Positions 1 through 5,838 of a DNA stretch of 13,135 bases are shown here, one piece after another (within the stretch, counting starts at the first letter, position 1; each line of letters opens with the position of its first letter). Source of the stretch: Paludibacteraceae bacterium (GTDB lineage: Bacteria; Bacteroidota; Bacteroidia; Bacteroidales; Paludibacteraceae). Both the position numbers and the translations under genes were made by a program. The stretch lies in contig JAEDNI010000046.1 of NCBI GenBank assembly GCA_016302585.1, positions 1-13,135 on the forward strand, read 5' to 3'. The notes under the pieces were generated by a model. That model was not told the origin of the DNA, made no database searches, and worked only from the letters and a program-made list of their open reading frames with translations.

Positions 1-12
1 GCCGCAAAGTTT

Positions 13-2184
13 ATGAGTATGAAAAAATTAGCTATTTTTATTATGGCAGCAATGACATTAGTGGGTGTAAGTTGCCAGAAGGCAGAGGAAGGTAAAGCTC
101 CTATCACGAAGCCGCAGATCACGATTGAAGGCGGGCGTCTGACGCCGGAAGGTTTGTGGGCGATGGGCCGAATCGGCAGCGTCGTATCGGATATCGAGAC
201 CGGCTGGGTGGCCTATACCGTGAGTTATTACAGCGTAGAAGAGAACCGGAGTACGACATGGATTCGGATTGTGAACCCGTTTGCAGTCGAAAGTCAAAAG
301 TCGAAAGAACGTCCTGCGGACTCAAAGCCGGAAGTGATTGACGAGTTTGTAGGGTCAGAGCCGGCATGGTTCGGGAACAGCGGCGTTTTGGCATATATAC
401 GTGGCGGAAAACTGTACTTGCGAAACAATAAAAAGGATATAGCCGTCGAAGGCACAGAAGACATCGAAGGTTTCCTACTCTCCCCGATGCGCGACAAGAT
501 TATCTTGATTAAGCAAGTAAAGACCGTTGAGACGACTGCCGATAAATATCCGGACCTGCCTTTGGCGACCGGACACATGCACGAAGATCTGATGTACAAG
601 CACTGGGACGAATGGACCGAGACAGCTCCGCAGCCCTTCGTATGCGAGTTGGAGATTTCTTATGATGGCGAACGTATCAAATCTGCGAAGGTCGGTGAGG
701 GGGCAAACATCCTGGAAGGCACGGCATATGAGTGTCCGATGAAGCCTTTCGGCGGTATTGAGCAGTTAGCTTGGAACCCGAACAACGAAGAGATCGCTTA
801 TACCTGCCGCAAGAAAACAGGTCTCGACTACGCCATTTCGACCAACAGCGACATATATTTGATAAAAGTCGAAAGTCAAGAGTTAAAAGTCGAAAGTCAA
901 GAGTTAAAAGTCGAAAGGAACATCACGGAGGACAACAAGGGCTACGACACGAATCCTTCGTACTCGCCGGACGGAACGAAGATTGCTTGGCTATCCATGG
1001 AGCGGGACGGCTACGAGAGTGACCAAAACCGCCTGATGGTTATGGACCTTCAGACCGGCGAGAAACGGTTTGTTAGCAAATCTTTAGACACCAATATCGA
1101 TGAGTTCGCATGGTATAACGACTCCATCCTCCTCGGTACAGCAGTCATTCAAGGCACTATTCATCTGTGGGCGATAGGTATCGAAGGTTGGTGTACCAAA
1201 CTGACGGAAGGTCAGTTCGACGTCAGTTTGGGCGATGTCAGCGACCATTACGCTTTCTTACTCCGCCACTCTATGCGCGAAGCAAACGAGATCTGCCAAT
1301 TAGACGTAGCCGCTGCCTTAGACAAGATCGACGGATACATCGACCTCACCCAACTGACCCATGAGAACGATAATATCTACAACCAGATTGAGCGTTCTAC
1401 CGTCGTACCGCGTTGGCAGAAGACGACGGACGGCAAGGATATGTTGACCTGGATCATCTATCCGCCGCATTTCGACCCGAACAAGAAATATCCGACCATC
1501 CTCTATTGCGAGGGTGGACCGCAAAGTCCGGTGAGCCAGTTCTGGTCGTTCCGCTGGAACTTCATGATGATGTCCGCCGGCGATTATATCATCGTAGCGC
1601 CTAACCGACGCGGTTTGCCCGGTTTCGGCAAAGAATGGAACGAAGAGATCTCCGGTGACTACGGAGGACAATGTATGAAGGATTATTTCACTGCCATTGA
1701 TGAGTTCTGCACCGAACCCTATGTGGACAAAGACCATCTCGGTTGCGTAGGTGCTTCCTTCGGCGGCTTCAGCGTCTATTGGATTGCCGGACATCACGAC
1801 GGCCGCTTCAAAGCCTTCATCGCCCATGACGGTATTTTCAACCTCGAGATGCAATACCTCGAGACCGAAGAGAAATGGTTCGCGAACTGGGACATGGGCG
1901 GCGCGTACTGGGAGAAAGACAATGCCATCGCGCAACGCACCTTCGCCAACAGTCCCCATAAGTTCGTCGATAAATGGGACACACCGATCCTCTGTATCCA
2001 CGGCGAGAAAGACTACCGTATTTTAGCCAACCAAGCCATGGCAGCCTTCGATGCAGCCAAGATGCGCGGCATACCGGCAGAACTGCTTATCTTCCCCGAT
2101 GAGAACCATTGGGTACTCAAGCCGCAGAACGGTATCCTCTGGCAAAGAGAGTTCAGAGGATGGCTGGACAGATGGCTGAGATAG
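13..2184 (+). CDS. S9 family (prolyl oligopeptidase/DPP IV-like) peptidase, lipoprotein
   Basis: Predicted serine peptidase that cleaves oligopeptides, probably anchored in the envelope. The N-terminus (MKKLAIFIMAAMTLVGVSC) is a lipoprotein-type signal with the candidate acylated Cys at residue 21. The -3 residue is Gly, so the lipobox is relaxed. Residues about 45-450 are a beta-propeller-like region (segments such as NPSYSPDGTKIAWLS). From about residue 477 there is an alpha/beta-hydrolase domain with the nucleophile in GASFGG (Ser582), Asp667 in GEKDYR and His699 in DENHW, giving a complete triad. The length of 723 aa is normal for the family. Met1 or Met3 could be the start; only 12 bases lie upstream in the window. 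Residues 92-99 and 285-302 are encoded by heptad repeats and look like insertions in propeller loops. The TAG stop runs straight into another heptad array. Substrate specificity cannot be told from the sequence. Confidence 0.93.
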   Translation: MSMKKLAIFIMAAMTLVGVSCQKAEEGKAPITKPQITIEGGRLTPEGLWAMGRIGSVVSDIETGWVAYTVSYYSVEENRSTTWIRIVNPFAVESQKSKERPADSKPEVIDEFVGSEPAWFGNSGVLAYIRGGKLYLRNNKKDIAVEGTEDIEGFLLSPMRDKIILIKQVKTVETTADKYPDLPLATGHMHEDLMYKHWDEWTETAPQPFVCELEISYDGERIKSAKVGEGANILEGTAYECPMKPFGGIEQLAWNPNNEEIAYTCRKKTGLDYAISTNSDIYLIKVESQELKVESQELKVERNITEDNKGYDTNPSYSPDGTKIAWLSMERDGYESDQNRLMVMDLQTGEKRFVSKSLDTNIDEFAWYNDSILLGTAVIQGTIHLWAIGIEGWCTKLTEGQFDVSLGDVSDHYAFLLRHSMREANEICQLDVAAALDKIDGYIDLTQLTHENDNIYNQIERSTVVPRWQKTTDGKDMLTWIIYPPHFDPNKKYPTILYCEGGPQSPVSQFWSFRWNFMMMSAGDYIIVAPNRRGLPGFGKEWNEEISGDYGGQCMKDYFTAIDEFCTEPYVDKDHLGCVGASFGGFSVYWIAGHHDGRFKAFIAHDGIFNLEMQYLETEEKWFANWDMGGAYWEKDNAIAQRTFANSPHKFVDKWDTPILCIHGEKDYRILANQAMAAFDAAKMRGIPAELLIFPDENHWVLKPQNGILWQREFRGWLDRWLR
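285..307 (+). repeat. Heptad-type repeat inside the S9 peptidase gene
   Basis: Three imperfect 7-base units of the AAAGTCG/AAAGTCA type, read in frame as VESQKSKE (residues 92-99). The 23 bases are identical to positions 2618-2640 in the thioesterase gene and are translated in the same frame there. The encoded stretch is hydrophilic and falls between propeller segments. Confidence 0.85.
864..917 (+). repeat. In-frame heptad array inside the S9 peptidase gene (21-base higher-order unit)
   Basis: The order of 7-base units is AAAAGTC, GAAAGTC, AAGAGTT, repeated exactly a second time and followed by AAAAGTC and part of another unit. Three heptads make 21 bases, so the translation is a 7-residue repeat: KVESQEL twice, then KVER (residues 285-302). 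The two complete 21-base copies are identical, which suggests recent duplication. Confidence 0.92.
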
Positions 2185-2321
2185 TTTAGAGTTTAGAGTT
2201 TAGAGTTTAGAGAAGTTTGCAGGTTTTAAGTTATAAGTTTCTCTTTCAACTTTCCACTAGACGGCTTCTCTCAACTCTCAACTTTCAACATTCAACTTAT
2301 TAAATAGTTTAGAGTTTAGAG
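2185..2321 (+). repeat. Intergenic heptad arrays in two complementary forms
   Basis: The whole spacer between the S9 peptidase and thioesterase genes is built largely of 7-base units. TTTAGAG occurs four times at 2185-2212, directly after the stop codon. TTTCAAC and TTTCCAC lie at 2244-2257. TCTCAAC (twice), TTTCAAC and ATTCAAC run through 2269-2296. TTTAGAG occurs twice more at 2308-2321, ending on the base before the thioesterase ATG. The TCTCAAC units can pair with the TTTAGAG units with about one mismatch per heptad, so the upstream and downstream arrays could compete for the middle one. I see no TAnnTTTG promoter or conventional terminator here. Confidence 0.85.
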
Positions 2322-3077
2322 ATGAAATATAATTACGAATACGAGATTAAATACCAGGAAGTGGACGGGCGCAAGAGACTGCGGCTGTTTAACCTGGAGA
2401 ACTACCTGTTAGAAGTAGCCGGCACGGTAGCCGATGAACTGGGCTTCGGAATCCGCGCGTTGCATCCTATGGGACTGACATGGATCCTGACTCGCCTTTC
2501 GGTAGAGATGTACGAGTTACCGACCCACTGTGAGCGCGTGCGGTTCGAGACCTGGATAGAATCCAACGCACACATGCTCAGTACCCGTAATTTCCGGATA
2601 TATACGAAGGAGTCGAAAGTCGAAAGTCAAAAGTCGAAAGAGGGCGAGTGGACACTCATAGGGCAATGCAAGACCGTCTGGGCGATATTGGATATCCAAA
2701 AACGCGAGATTGTCAATATCTTCGACGACCCGATGTTTGAGAATTGCGTGGACGGCGAAGTGATCGATATGCCGCGCGTACGGATGACCACTATTCCCGA
2801 GCCAACCGGCTCTATGCCGCATAAAATAGTCTATTCGGATATCGACTATAACGGCCATTGCAACAGTTGCCGGTATCTGCAGGCGATGACGGACGCGTAC
2901 TTACCCGATTACTATGGTAAGAAGATTCGACTCGACATCAACTACAGCAAAGAAGCGATGCTCGGCGAAGAGATGCAGATCTATTACCTCGTTACCGACG
3001 ATGGGGTGCAATATCAGATGAAGAACAAAGCAGGAGAGACCTCTTGCTCAGCTAAGCTGAGCATTGGTGATTTGTGA
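2322..3077 (+). CDS. Acyl-ACP thioesterase (FatA/FatB-type, double hotdog)
   Basis: Predicted cytoplasmic enzyme that hydrolyses acyl-ACP to release free fatty acid and end chain elongation. The 251 residues fit the two-hotdog bacterial acyl-ACP thioesterase family. The first half opens with YQEVDGRKRLRLFNLENYL. The second hotdog has the signature D173-x-D175-x-N177-G-H179-x-N181 followed by CRYLQ, equivalent to the D-x-N-x-H-x-N catalytic segment of plant FatA. Residues 97-107 (ESKVESQKSKE) are a heptad-repeat insertion between two strands of the first hotdog, in a likely surface loop. The ATG directly abuts a TTTAGAG array with no recognisable ribosome binding site. The last codons and the TGA stop lie inside another heptad array. 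It is probably transcribed with the flanking plus-strand genes. Confidence 0.88.
   Translation: MKYNYEYEIKYQEVDGRKRLRLFNLENYLLEVAGTVADELGFGIRALHPMGLTWILTRLSVEMYELPTHCERVRFETWIESNAHMLSTRNFRIYTKESKVESQKSKEGEWTLIGQCKTVWAILDIQKREIVNIFDDPMFENCVDGEVIDMPRVRMTTIPEPTGSMPHKIVYSDIDYNGHCNSCRYLQAMTDAYLPDYYGKKIRLDINYSKEAMLGEEMQIYYLVTDDGVQYQMKNKAGETSCSAKLSIGDL
2611..2640 (+). repeat. In-frame heptad repeat inside the thioesterase gene
   Basis: Four imperfect 7-base units (AAAGTCG, AAAGTCA and variants) encode most of residues 97-107. The last 23 bases are identical to 285-307 in the S9 peptidase gene and are read in the same frame. The array has one more unit than the copy in the peptidase gene. Confidence 0.88.
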
Positions 3078-3094
3078 TTGGTGATTTTTGATTT
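3063..3094 (+). repeat. Heptad array spanning the stop codon and reaching the next start codon
   Basis: Units ATTGGTG, ATTTGTG, ATTGGTG, ATTTTTG and a final ATTT form a clean 7-base period, with a 14-base alternation in the first three units. The array encodes the last residues of the thioesterase, contains its TGA stop (3075-3077) and ends on the base before the ATG at 3095. The same alternating pattern recurs at 9921-9955 at the M16/era junction. Confidence 0.85.
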
Positions 3095-3592
3095 ATGGAA
3101 ATACAAGAGAACACAACGCTATTGAAGCGACCGACAGAATTGGAATGCGACGTGGTGCGCTTCCAGAACCAGAAAGATAAATGGATTGCCTTCGTGGGAC
3201 TGAAGAACGGTCGTCCGTACGAGATCTTCACGGGTCTGGCAGACGACGAGATGGGTATCGCCCTGCCGAAGTCCGTGACGAAAGGGAAAGTGATCAAAGT
3301 GGTGCAGCCCGACGGCAGCAAACGTTACGACTTCCAATTCGTCAATACCCGCGGGTTCAAGACCACGGTAGAGGGACTAAGTTATAAGTTCGACCGTGAG
3401 TTCTGGAACTACGCCCGCCTCATCTCAGGCGTGCTGCGCTACGGCATGCCGATCGACCAAGTGGTACATATGATCAGCGGCCTGCAGATGGACAACGACT
3501 CCATCAACAGCTGGACCACCGGTGTGGCCCGTGTGCTGAAGCGCTATATCCCGGGAGCGGAGGAAGAGCTCCTGGAGGGAGGTAATGATTAA
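3095..3592 (+). CDS. Stand-alone protein resembling the C-terminal domain of B12-dependent (class II) ribonucleotide reductase
   Basis: This 165-residue protein has no separate catalytic domain. From about residue 11 (LKRPTELECDVVRF, then WIAFVGLKNGRPYEIFTGL, then FWNYARLISGVLRYGMPID, then GVARVLKRYIPG) it resembles, from memory of the family, the region near the C-terminus of the adenosylcobalamin-dependent reductases of Bacteroidota (TSCPD-like). In those proteins it follows the large catalytic barrel and is usually followed by a short cysteine-rich zinc-binding tail. Here neither the barrel nor a cysteine tail is present: the gene begins one base after a heptad array and ends inside another. 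It could be a free-standing accessory or regulatory subunit, half of a split reductase, or a decaying duplicate. The intact frame and conserved-looking core argue against simple decay. No catalytic function can be assigned. Confidence 0.6.
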   Translation: MEIQENTTLLKRPTELECDVVRFQNQKDKWIAFVGLKNGRPYEIFTGLADDEMGIALPKSVTKGKVIKVVQPDGSKRYDFQFVNTRGFKTTVEGLSYKFDREFWNYARLISGVLRYGMPIDQVVHMISGLQMDNDSINSWTTGVARVLKRYIPGAEEELLEGGND

Positions 3593-3604
3593 TGAATAAT
3601 GAAT
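3584..3604 (+). repeat. Heptad repeat containing the stop codon of the reductase-like gene
   Basis: Three 7-base units, AATGATT followed by AATGAAT twice. The last residues (N, D) and the TAA stop at 3590-3592 lie inside the array. It sits just upstream of the terminator hairpin. Confidence 0.7.
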
Positions 3605-3617
3605 ATCTTATATAACA

Positions 3618-3647
3618 AAAAATAGAGGCCCGGAGGTCTCTATTTTT
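3618..3647. terminator. Bidirectional intrinsic terminator between convergent genes
   Basis: A 13-base-pair hairpin with one G-T wobble and a four-base loop (CGGA). The arms are 3618-3630 and 3635-3647. The outer five pairs are A on the left and T on the right, so either strand ends in a U-run after a GC-richer inner stem. It lies between the plus-strand gene ending at 3592 and RNase G ending at 3649, and can serve both. Confidence 0.88.
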
Positions 3648-3648
3648 C

Positions 3649-5172
3649 TTACTTTTCTGCAAATTTTGTCTCAAGCATTCCTAAGGCTTGACTCTCCATC
3701 ACGGTAATGCCGTATTTGCGGCGCCATTGATTCTTCAAGGAATTCAACCATCCGCGGCATACATAGGAATACACGTAAGGGTGGAGATACAATATCAAAC
3801 CCCGTCCATGCTGTTCGTACTCATGTGCTATCTGTTCCTCGATCTGGTCTGTAAAGAGGATAGAGGCTTGAATCTTACCTTTTCCTCCGCAAGTAGGACA
3901 TGTCTCTTCTACCTGCATCTCTACGGCCGGCCGTACGCGCTGACGAGTGATCTGCATTAAGCCGAACTTACTCAGCGGTAGCACATTATGCTTCGCTCTG
4001 TCGCGATCCATCAACTTCCGCACATACTCGTACAACTGCTGTTGATGCTCTTTGGAGTCCATATCGATGAAATCGACGATGATGATACCTCCTATATCGC
4101 GCAAGCGTAACTGATGCACCAGTTCATCGGCTGCGAGCATATTGAACTGGTAGGCATTTTCTTCTTGGTCCTCGTAGATCTTCTTACTGCCGGAGTTGAC
4201 ATCTATGGAGAACAGTGCTTCGGTCTTATCGATGATGAGATAGCCACCATGCTTGAAACCGACCGTTCTGCCGAGTCCCGTCTTCATCTGACGGGTGATG
4301 TCGAAATGGTCAAAAATAGGTTGCGACTCTTTGTACAGCTTTACAATTTTTGCGCTCTCGGGTGCGATGAGTTCCAAGTAATGGCGTACCTCCTGATATA
4401 TCTCGGGGTCATTGACCTGAATGGAGGTGAAATCGGGGCTGAGTACATCGCGTATGATACCGAGCGTACGCCCCATCTCTTCGCTCACGAGACTGACGGG
4501 TTCGCGCTGCTGGAGTGTATTCACGGTTTGTTCCCAACGCTCAACCAATAGGCGCAATTCATTGTCCAATTCCGCTGCACGCTTGTCTTCTGCTACCGTA
4601 CGAACGATGATCCCGAAGCCAAAGGGCTTGATGGAAAGCATCAGTTGTTTAAGACGCTGGCGTTCCGCCTCGCGTTTGATTTTCTGGGAGACCATCACGC
4701 CGTCGGAGAAGGGGATGAGCACGATATTACGTCCCGCGATAGATATCTCGGCGGTCAGACGCGGTCCTTTGGTGTTGATGGGTTCTTTCGAAACCTGCAC
4801 CAGTAAGGTATCGCCTACCTTGAGAACATCGGCTATTTGTCCTTCTTTTCCCACTTCCGCCTGACGAGGTGTCTTCTGCATAGACGGCATCCTGCGGCGG
4901 TCCGAAACGGCCTTGGTCACATACGACTGCAGCGTACGAAACTGAGAACCTAAATCCAAATAATGCAGAAAAGCTTCTTTCTCATAACCTACATCCACAA
5001 AGACTGCATTCAGCGCCGGCATGACTTTCTTGACCCTACCGTAGTAGATATTACCCACAGCGAAGTTATCTTGGTCGCGTTTCTCACGCGATACTTCCTG
5101 TAAGCGGTCGTCCTCCGTCAGCGCGATAGCGATCTCCTGCGGCTGTACGTCCACAATTAATTCGCTTTTCAT
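3649..5172 (-). CDS. rng: Ribonuclease E/G family endoribonuclease (RNase G)
   Basis: Single-strand-specific endoribonuclease involved in rRNA maturation and mRNA turnover in the cytoplasm. The start (MKSELIVDVQPQEIAIAL) and the following S1-like segment (NIYYGRVKKVMPALNAVFVDVGYEKEAFLH) are typical of RNase G. The two metal-binding catalytic aspartates are Asp324 (FSIDVNSG) and Asp367 (IIIVDFIDMD), 43 residues apart as in E. coli RNase E. The zinc-link CPTCGGKG puts Cys425 and Cys428 58 residues further on, also as in E. coli. The 507-aa length and lack of a long C-terminal scaffold favour RNase G over RNase E. A charged loop around residues 85-110 (DRRRMPSMQKTPRQ) enlarges the S1 region. The gene lies downstream of the HU and 29-aa genes, beyond a hairpin that may limit read-through. 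Confidence 0.97.
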   Translation of the reverse strand: MKSELIVDVQPQEIAIALTEDDRLQEVSREKRDQDNFAVGNIYYGRVKKVMPALNAVFVDVGYEKEAFLHYLDLGSQFRTLQSYVTKAVSDRRRMPSMQKTPRQAEVGKEGQIADVLKVGDTLLVQVSKEPINTKGPRLTAEISIAGRNIVLIPFSDGVMVSQKIKREAERQRLKQLMLSIKPFGFGIIVRTVAEDKRAAELDNELRLLVERWEQTVNTLQQREPVSLVSEEMGRTLGIIRDVLSPDFTSIQVNDPEIYQEVRHYLELIAPESAKIVKLYKESQPIFDHFDITRQMKTGLGRTVGFKHGGYLIIDKTEALFSIDVNSGSKKIYEDQEENAYQFNMLAADELVHQLRLRDIGGIIIVDFIDMDSKEHQQQLYEYVRKLMDRDRAKHNVLPLSKFGLMQITRQRVRPAVEMQVEETCPTCGGKGKIQASILFTDQIEEQIAHEYEQHGRGLILYLHPYVYSYVCRGWLNSLKNQWRRKYGITVMESQALGMLETKFAEK

Positions 5173-5198
5173 ACTTTAAAAGGGGTTAATACAATAAA

Positions 5199-5255
5199 TA
5201 AAAAAAGCCTTGTGGCAACTTATCCACACTTGAATAAGTCTCATGCCACAAAGCT
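5199..5255 (-). terminator. Intrinsic terminator or attenuator between the 29-aa gene and rng
   Basis: Read on the minus strand, an arm at 5255-5244 pairs with one at 5217-5206 through 12 base pairs with a single G-U wobble. A run of U follows (5206-5199). The 26-base loop can form a further 6-pair stem (5218-5223 with 5234-5239), making a long two-part hairpin. It lies just after the 29-aa gene and 27 bases before the rng ATG, so it either ends the HU transcript or controls read-through into rng. Confidence 0.8.
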
Positions 5256-5271
5256 GAGCTTTAACCGTCAA

Positions 5272-5361
5272 TTACTTATGCTTATGACGATTCTTACGCA
5301 GACGTTTTTTACGTTTGTGCGTCGACATCTTATGTCTCTTATGCTTCTTTCCGTTAGGCAT
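5272..5361 (-). CDS. 29-aa basic protein of the COX24/AURKAIP1 type (probably ribosome-associated)
   Basis: A very short frame encoding 29 residues, starting MPNGKKHKRHKMSTHKRKKR and ending RHKHK. More than half of the residues are Lys, Arg or His. It matches the tiny conserved Bacteroidota proteins annotated as having an AURKAIP1/COX24 domain. The mitochondrial relative AURKAIP1 is the small-subunit ribosomal protein mS38, so a role on rRNA is likely but inferred. It lies 44 bases downstream of the HU gene with no promoter visible between them, so the two are probably co-transcribed. A strong terminator-like hairpin follows its stop. It is easily missed by gene finders because of its size. 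Confidence 0.88.
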   Translation of the reverse strand: MPNGKKHKRHKMSTHKRKKRLRKNRHKHK

Positions 5362-5405
5362 AATGTAAATAATTAAATTGTTATAATATTAAATGATTTT
5401 TTCTT

Positions 5406-5678
5406 TTAACGTACCTTGTCCGCCAGTTCTTTCGACGGCTTGAAGTTTACCACGCGGTGAGCCGGAACAAAAACGGTGGATTTCTTATTGATATCACGAG
5501 CCGTTTTAGCTGCGCGTTTCTTTAAAATAAACGTACCAAATCCGCGCAAATAAATACCTTCGTCATCCGCAAGGTGGTTCTTAATACAATCCATCGCTCC
5601 CTCAAGGATCAGCGTGATAGTTTTCTTGTCGTATCCGGTAGCAATCGACAATTCATTAACGAGTTCTGCTTTAGTCAT
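5406..5678 (-). CDS. HU-family DNA-binding protein
   Basis: A 90-residue nucleoid-associated protein that binds and bends DNA as a dimer. It has the family layout: an N-terminal helical dimerisation part (MTKAELVNELSIATGYDKKTITLILEG from its first residues), the GFGTF turn near residue 46, and the beta-arm region with ARDINKKSTVFVPAHRVVNFKPS leading to the C-terminal helix ELADKV. The VPAHRVVNFKPS segment corresponds to the arm and saddle that contacts DNA. Length is normal. It is transcribed divergently from mutY, from its own promoter at 5719-5748, and heads the unit with the 29-aa gene. HU versus IHF-like behaviour cannot be decided from the sequence. Confidence 0.95.
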   Translation of the reverse strand: MTKAELVNELSIATGYDKKTITLILEGAMDCIKNHLADDEGIYLRGFGTFILKKRAAKTARDINKKSTVFVPAHRVVNFKPSKELADKVR

Positions 5679-5718
5679 ATTAGAGGTCGTTTGTCTATTT
5701 TAAAATCAAAAAAGCGTG

Positions 5719-5748
5719 CAAAGTTACTATAAATAAATGAAATACAAA
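5719..5748 (-). promoter_or_regulatory. Bacteroidota-type promoter of the HU gene
   Basis: On the minus strand, TAACTTTG (5726-5719) matches the -7 consensus TAnnTTTG exactly. A TTTG element (5748-5745) lies 18 bases upstream in the -33 position. The start codon is about 40 bases downstream of the -7 element. Confidence 0.78.
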
Positions 5749-5766
5749 AATTTTTCACAAAAAAAA

Positions 5767-5797
5767 TTGCAAAATTGTGTTTTTTTTTGTAATTTTG
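5767..5797 (+). promoter_or_regulatory. Bacteroidota-type promoter of mutY
   Basis: TAATTTTG (5790-5797) fits the -7 consensus TAnnTTTG, with a TTG (5767-5769) 20 bases upstream as a weaker -33 element. The predicted leader is about 35 bases and contains a small inverted repeat GACT/AGTC at 5809-5820. The intervening DNA is extremely A/T-rich. Confidence 0.7.
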
Positions 5798-5838
5798 TGC
5801 CCGTTTAAGACTTTTTAGTCCCAAAAAGCGCAAAAAAA

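Noticed and set aside
864..917. Functional protein repeat (coiled coil or binding repeat) in the S9 peptidase
   Set aside because: The DNA shows a 7-base period shared with non-coding arrays, so the 7-residue repeat is better explained as a by-product of heptad expansion than as a selected protein motif.
1318..2001. A 227-codon open frame on the minus strand
   Set aside because: It is antisense to the catalytic domain of the S9 peptidase and has no recognisable motif.
2185..2321. CRISPR-like array
   Set aside because: The units are 7 bases and contiguous, with no spacers, no direct repeats of 25-40 bases and no cas genes.
5749..5800. A/T-rich stretch between the HU gene and mutY as a replication origin
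   Set aside because: No DnaA-box cluster is visible, and the A/T tracts are explained by the two divergent promoters.
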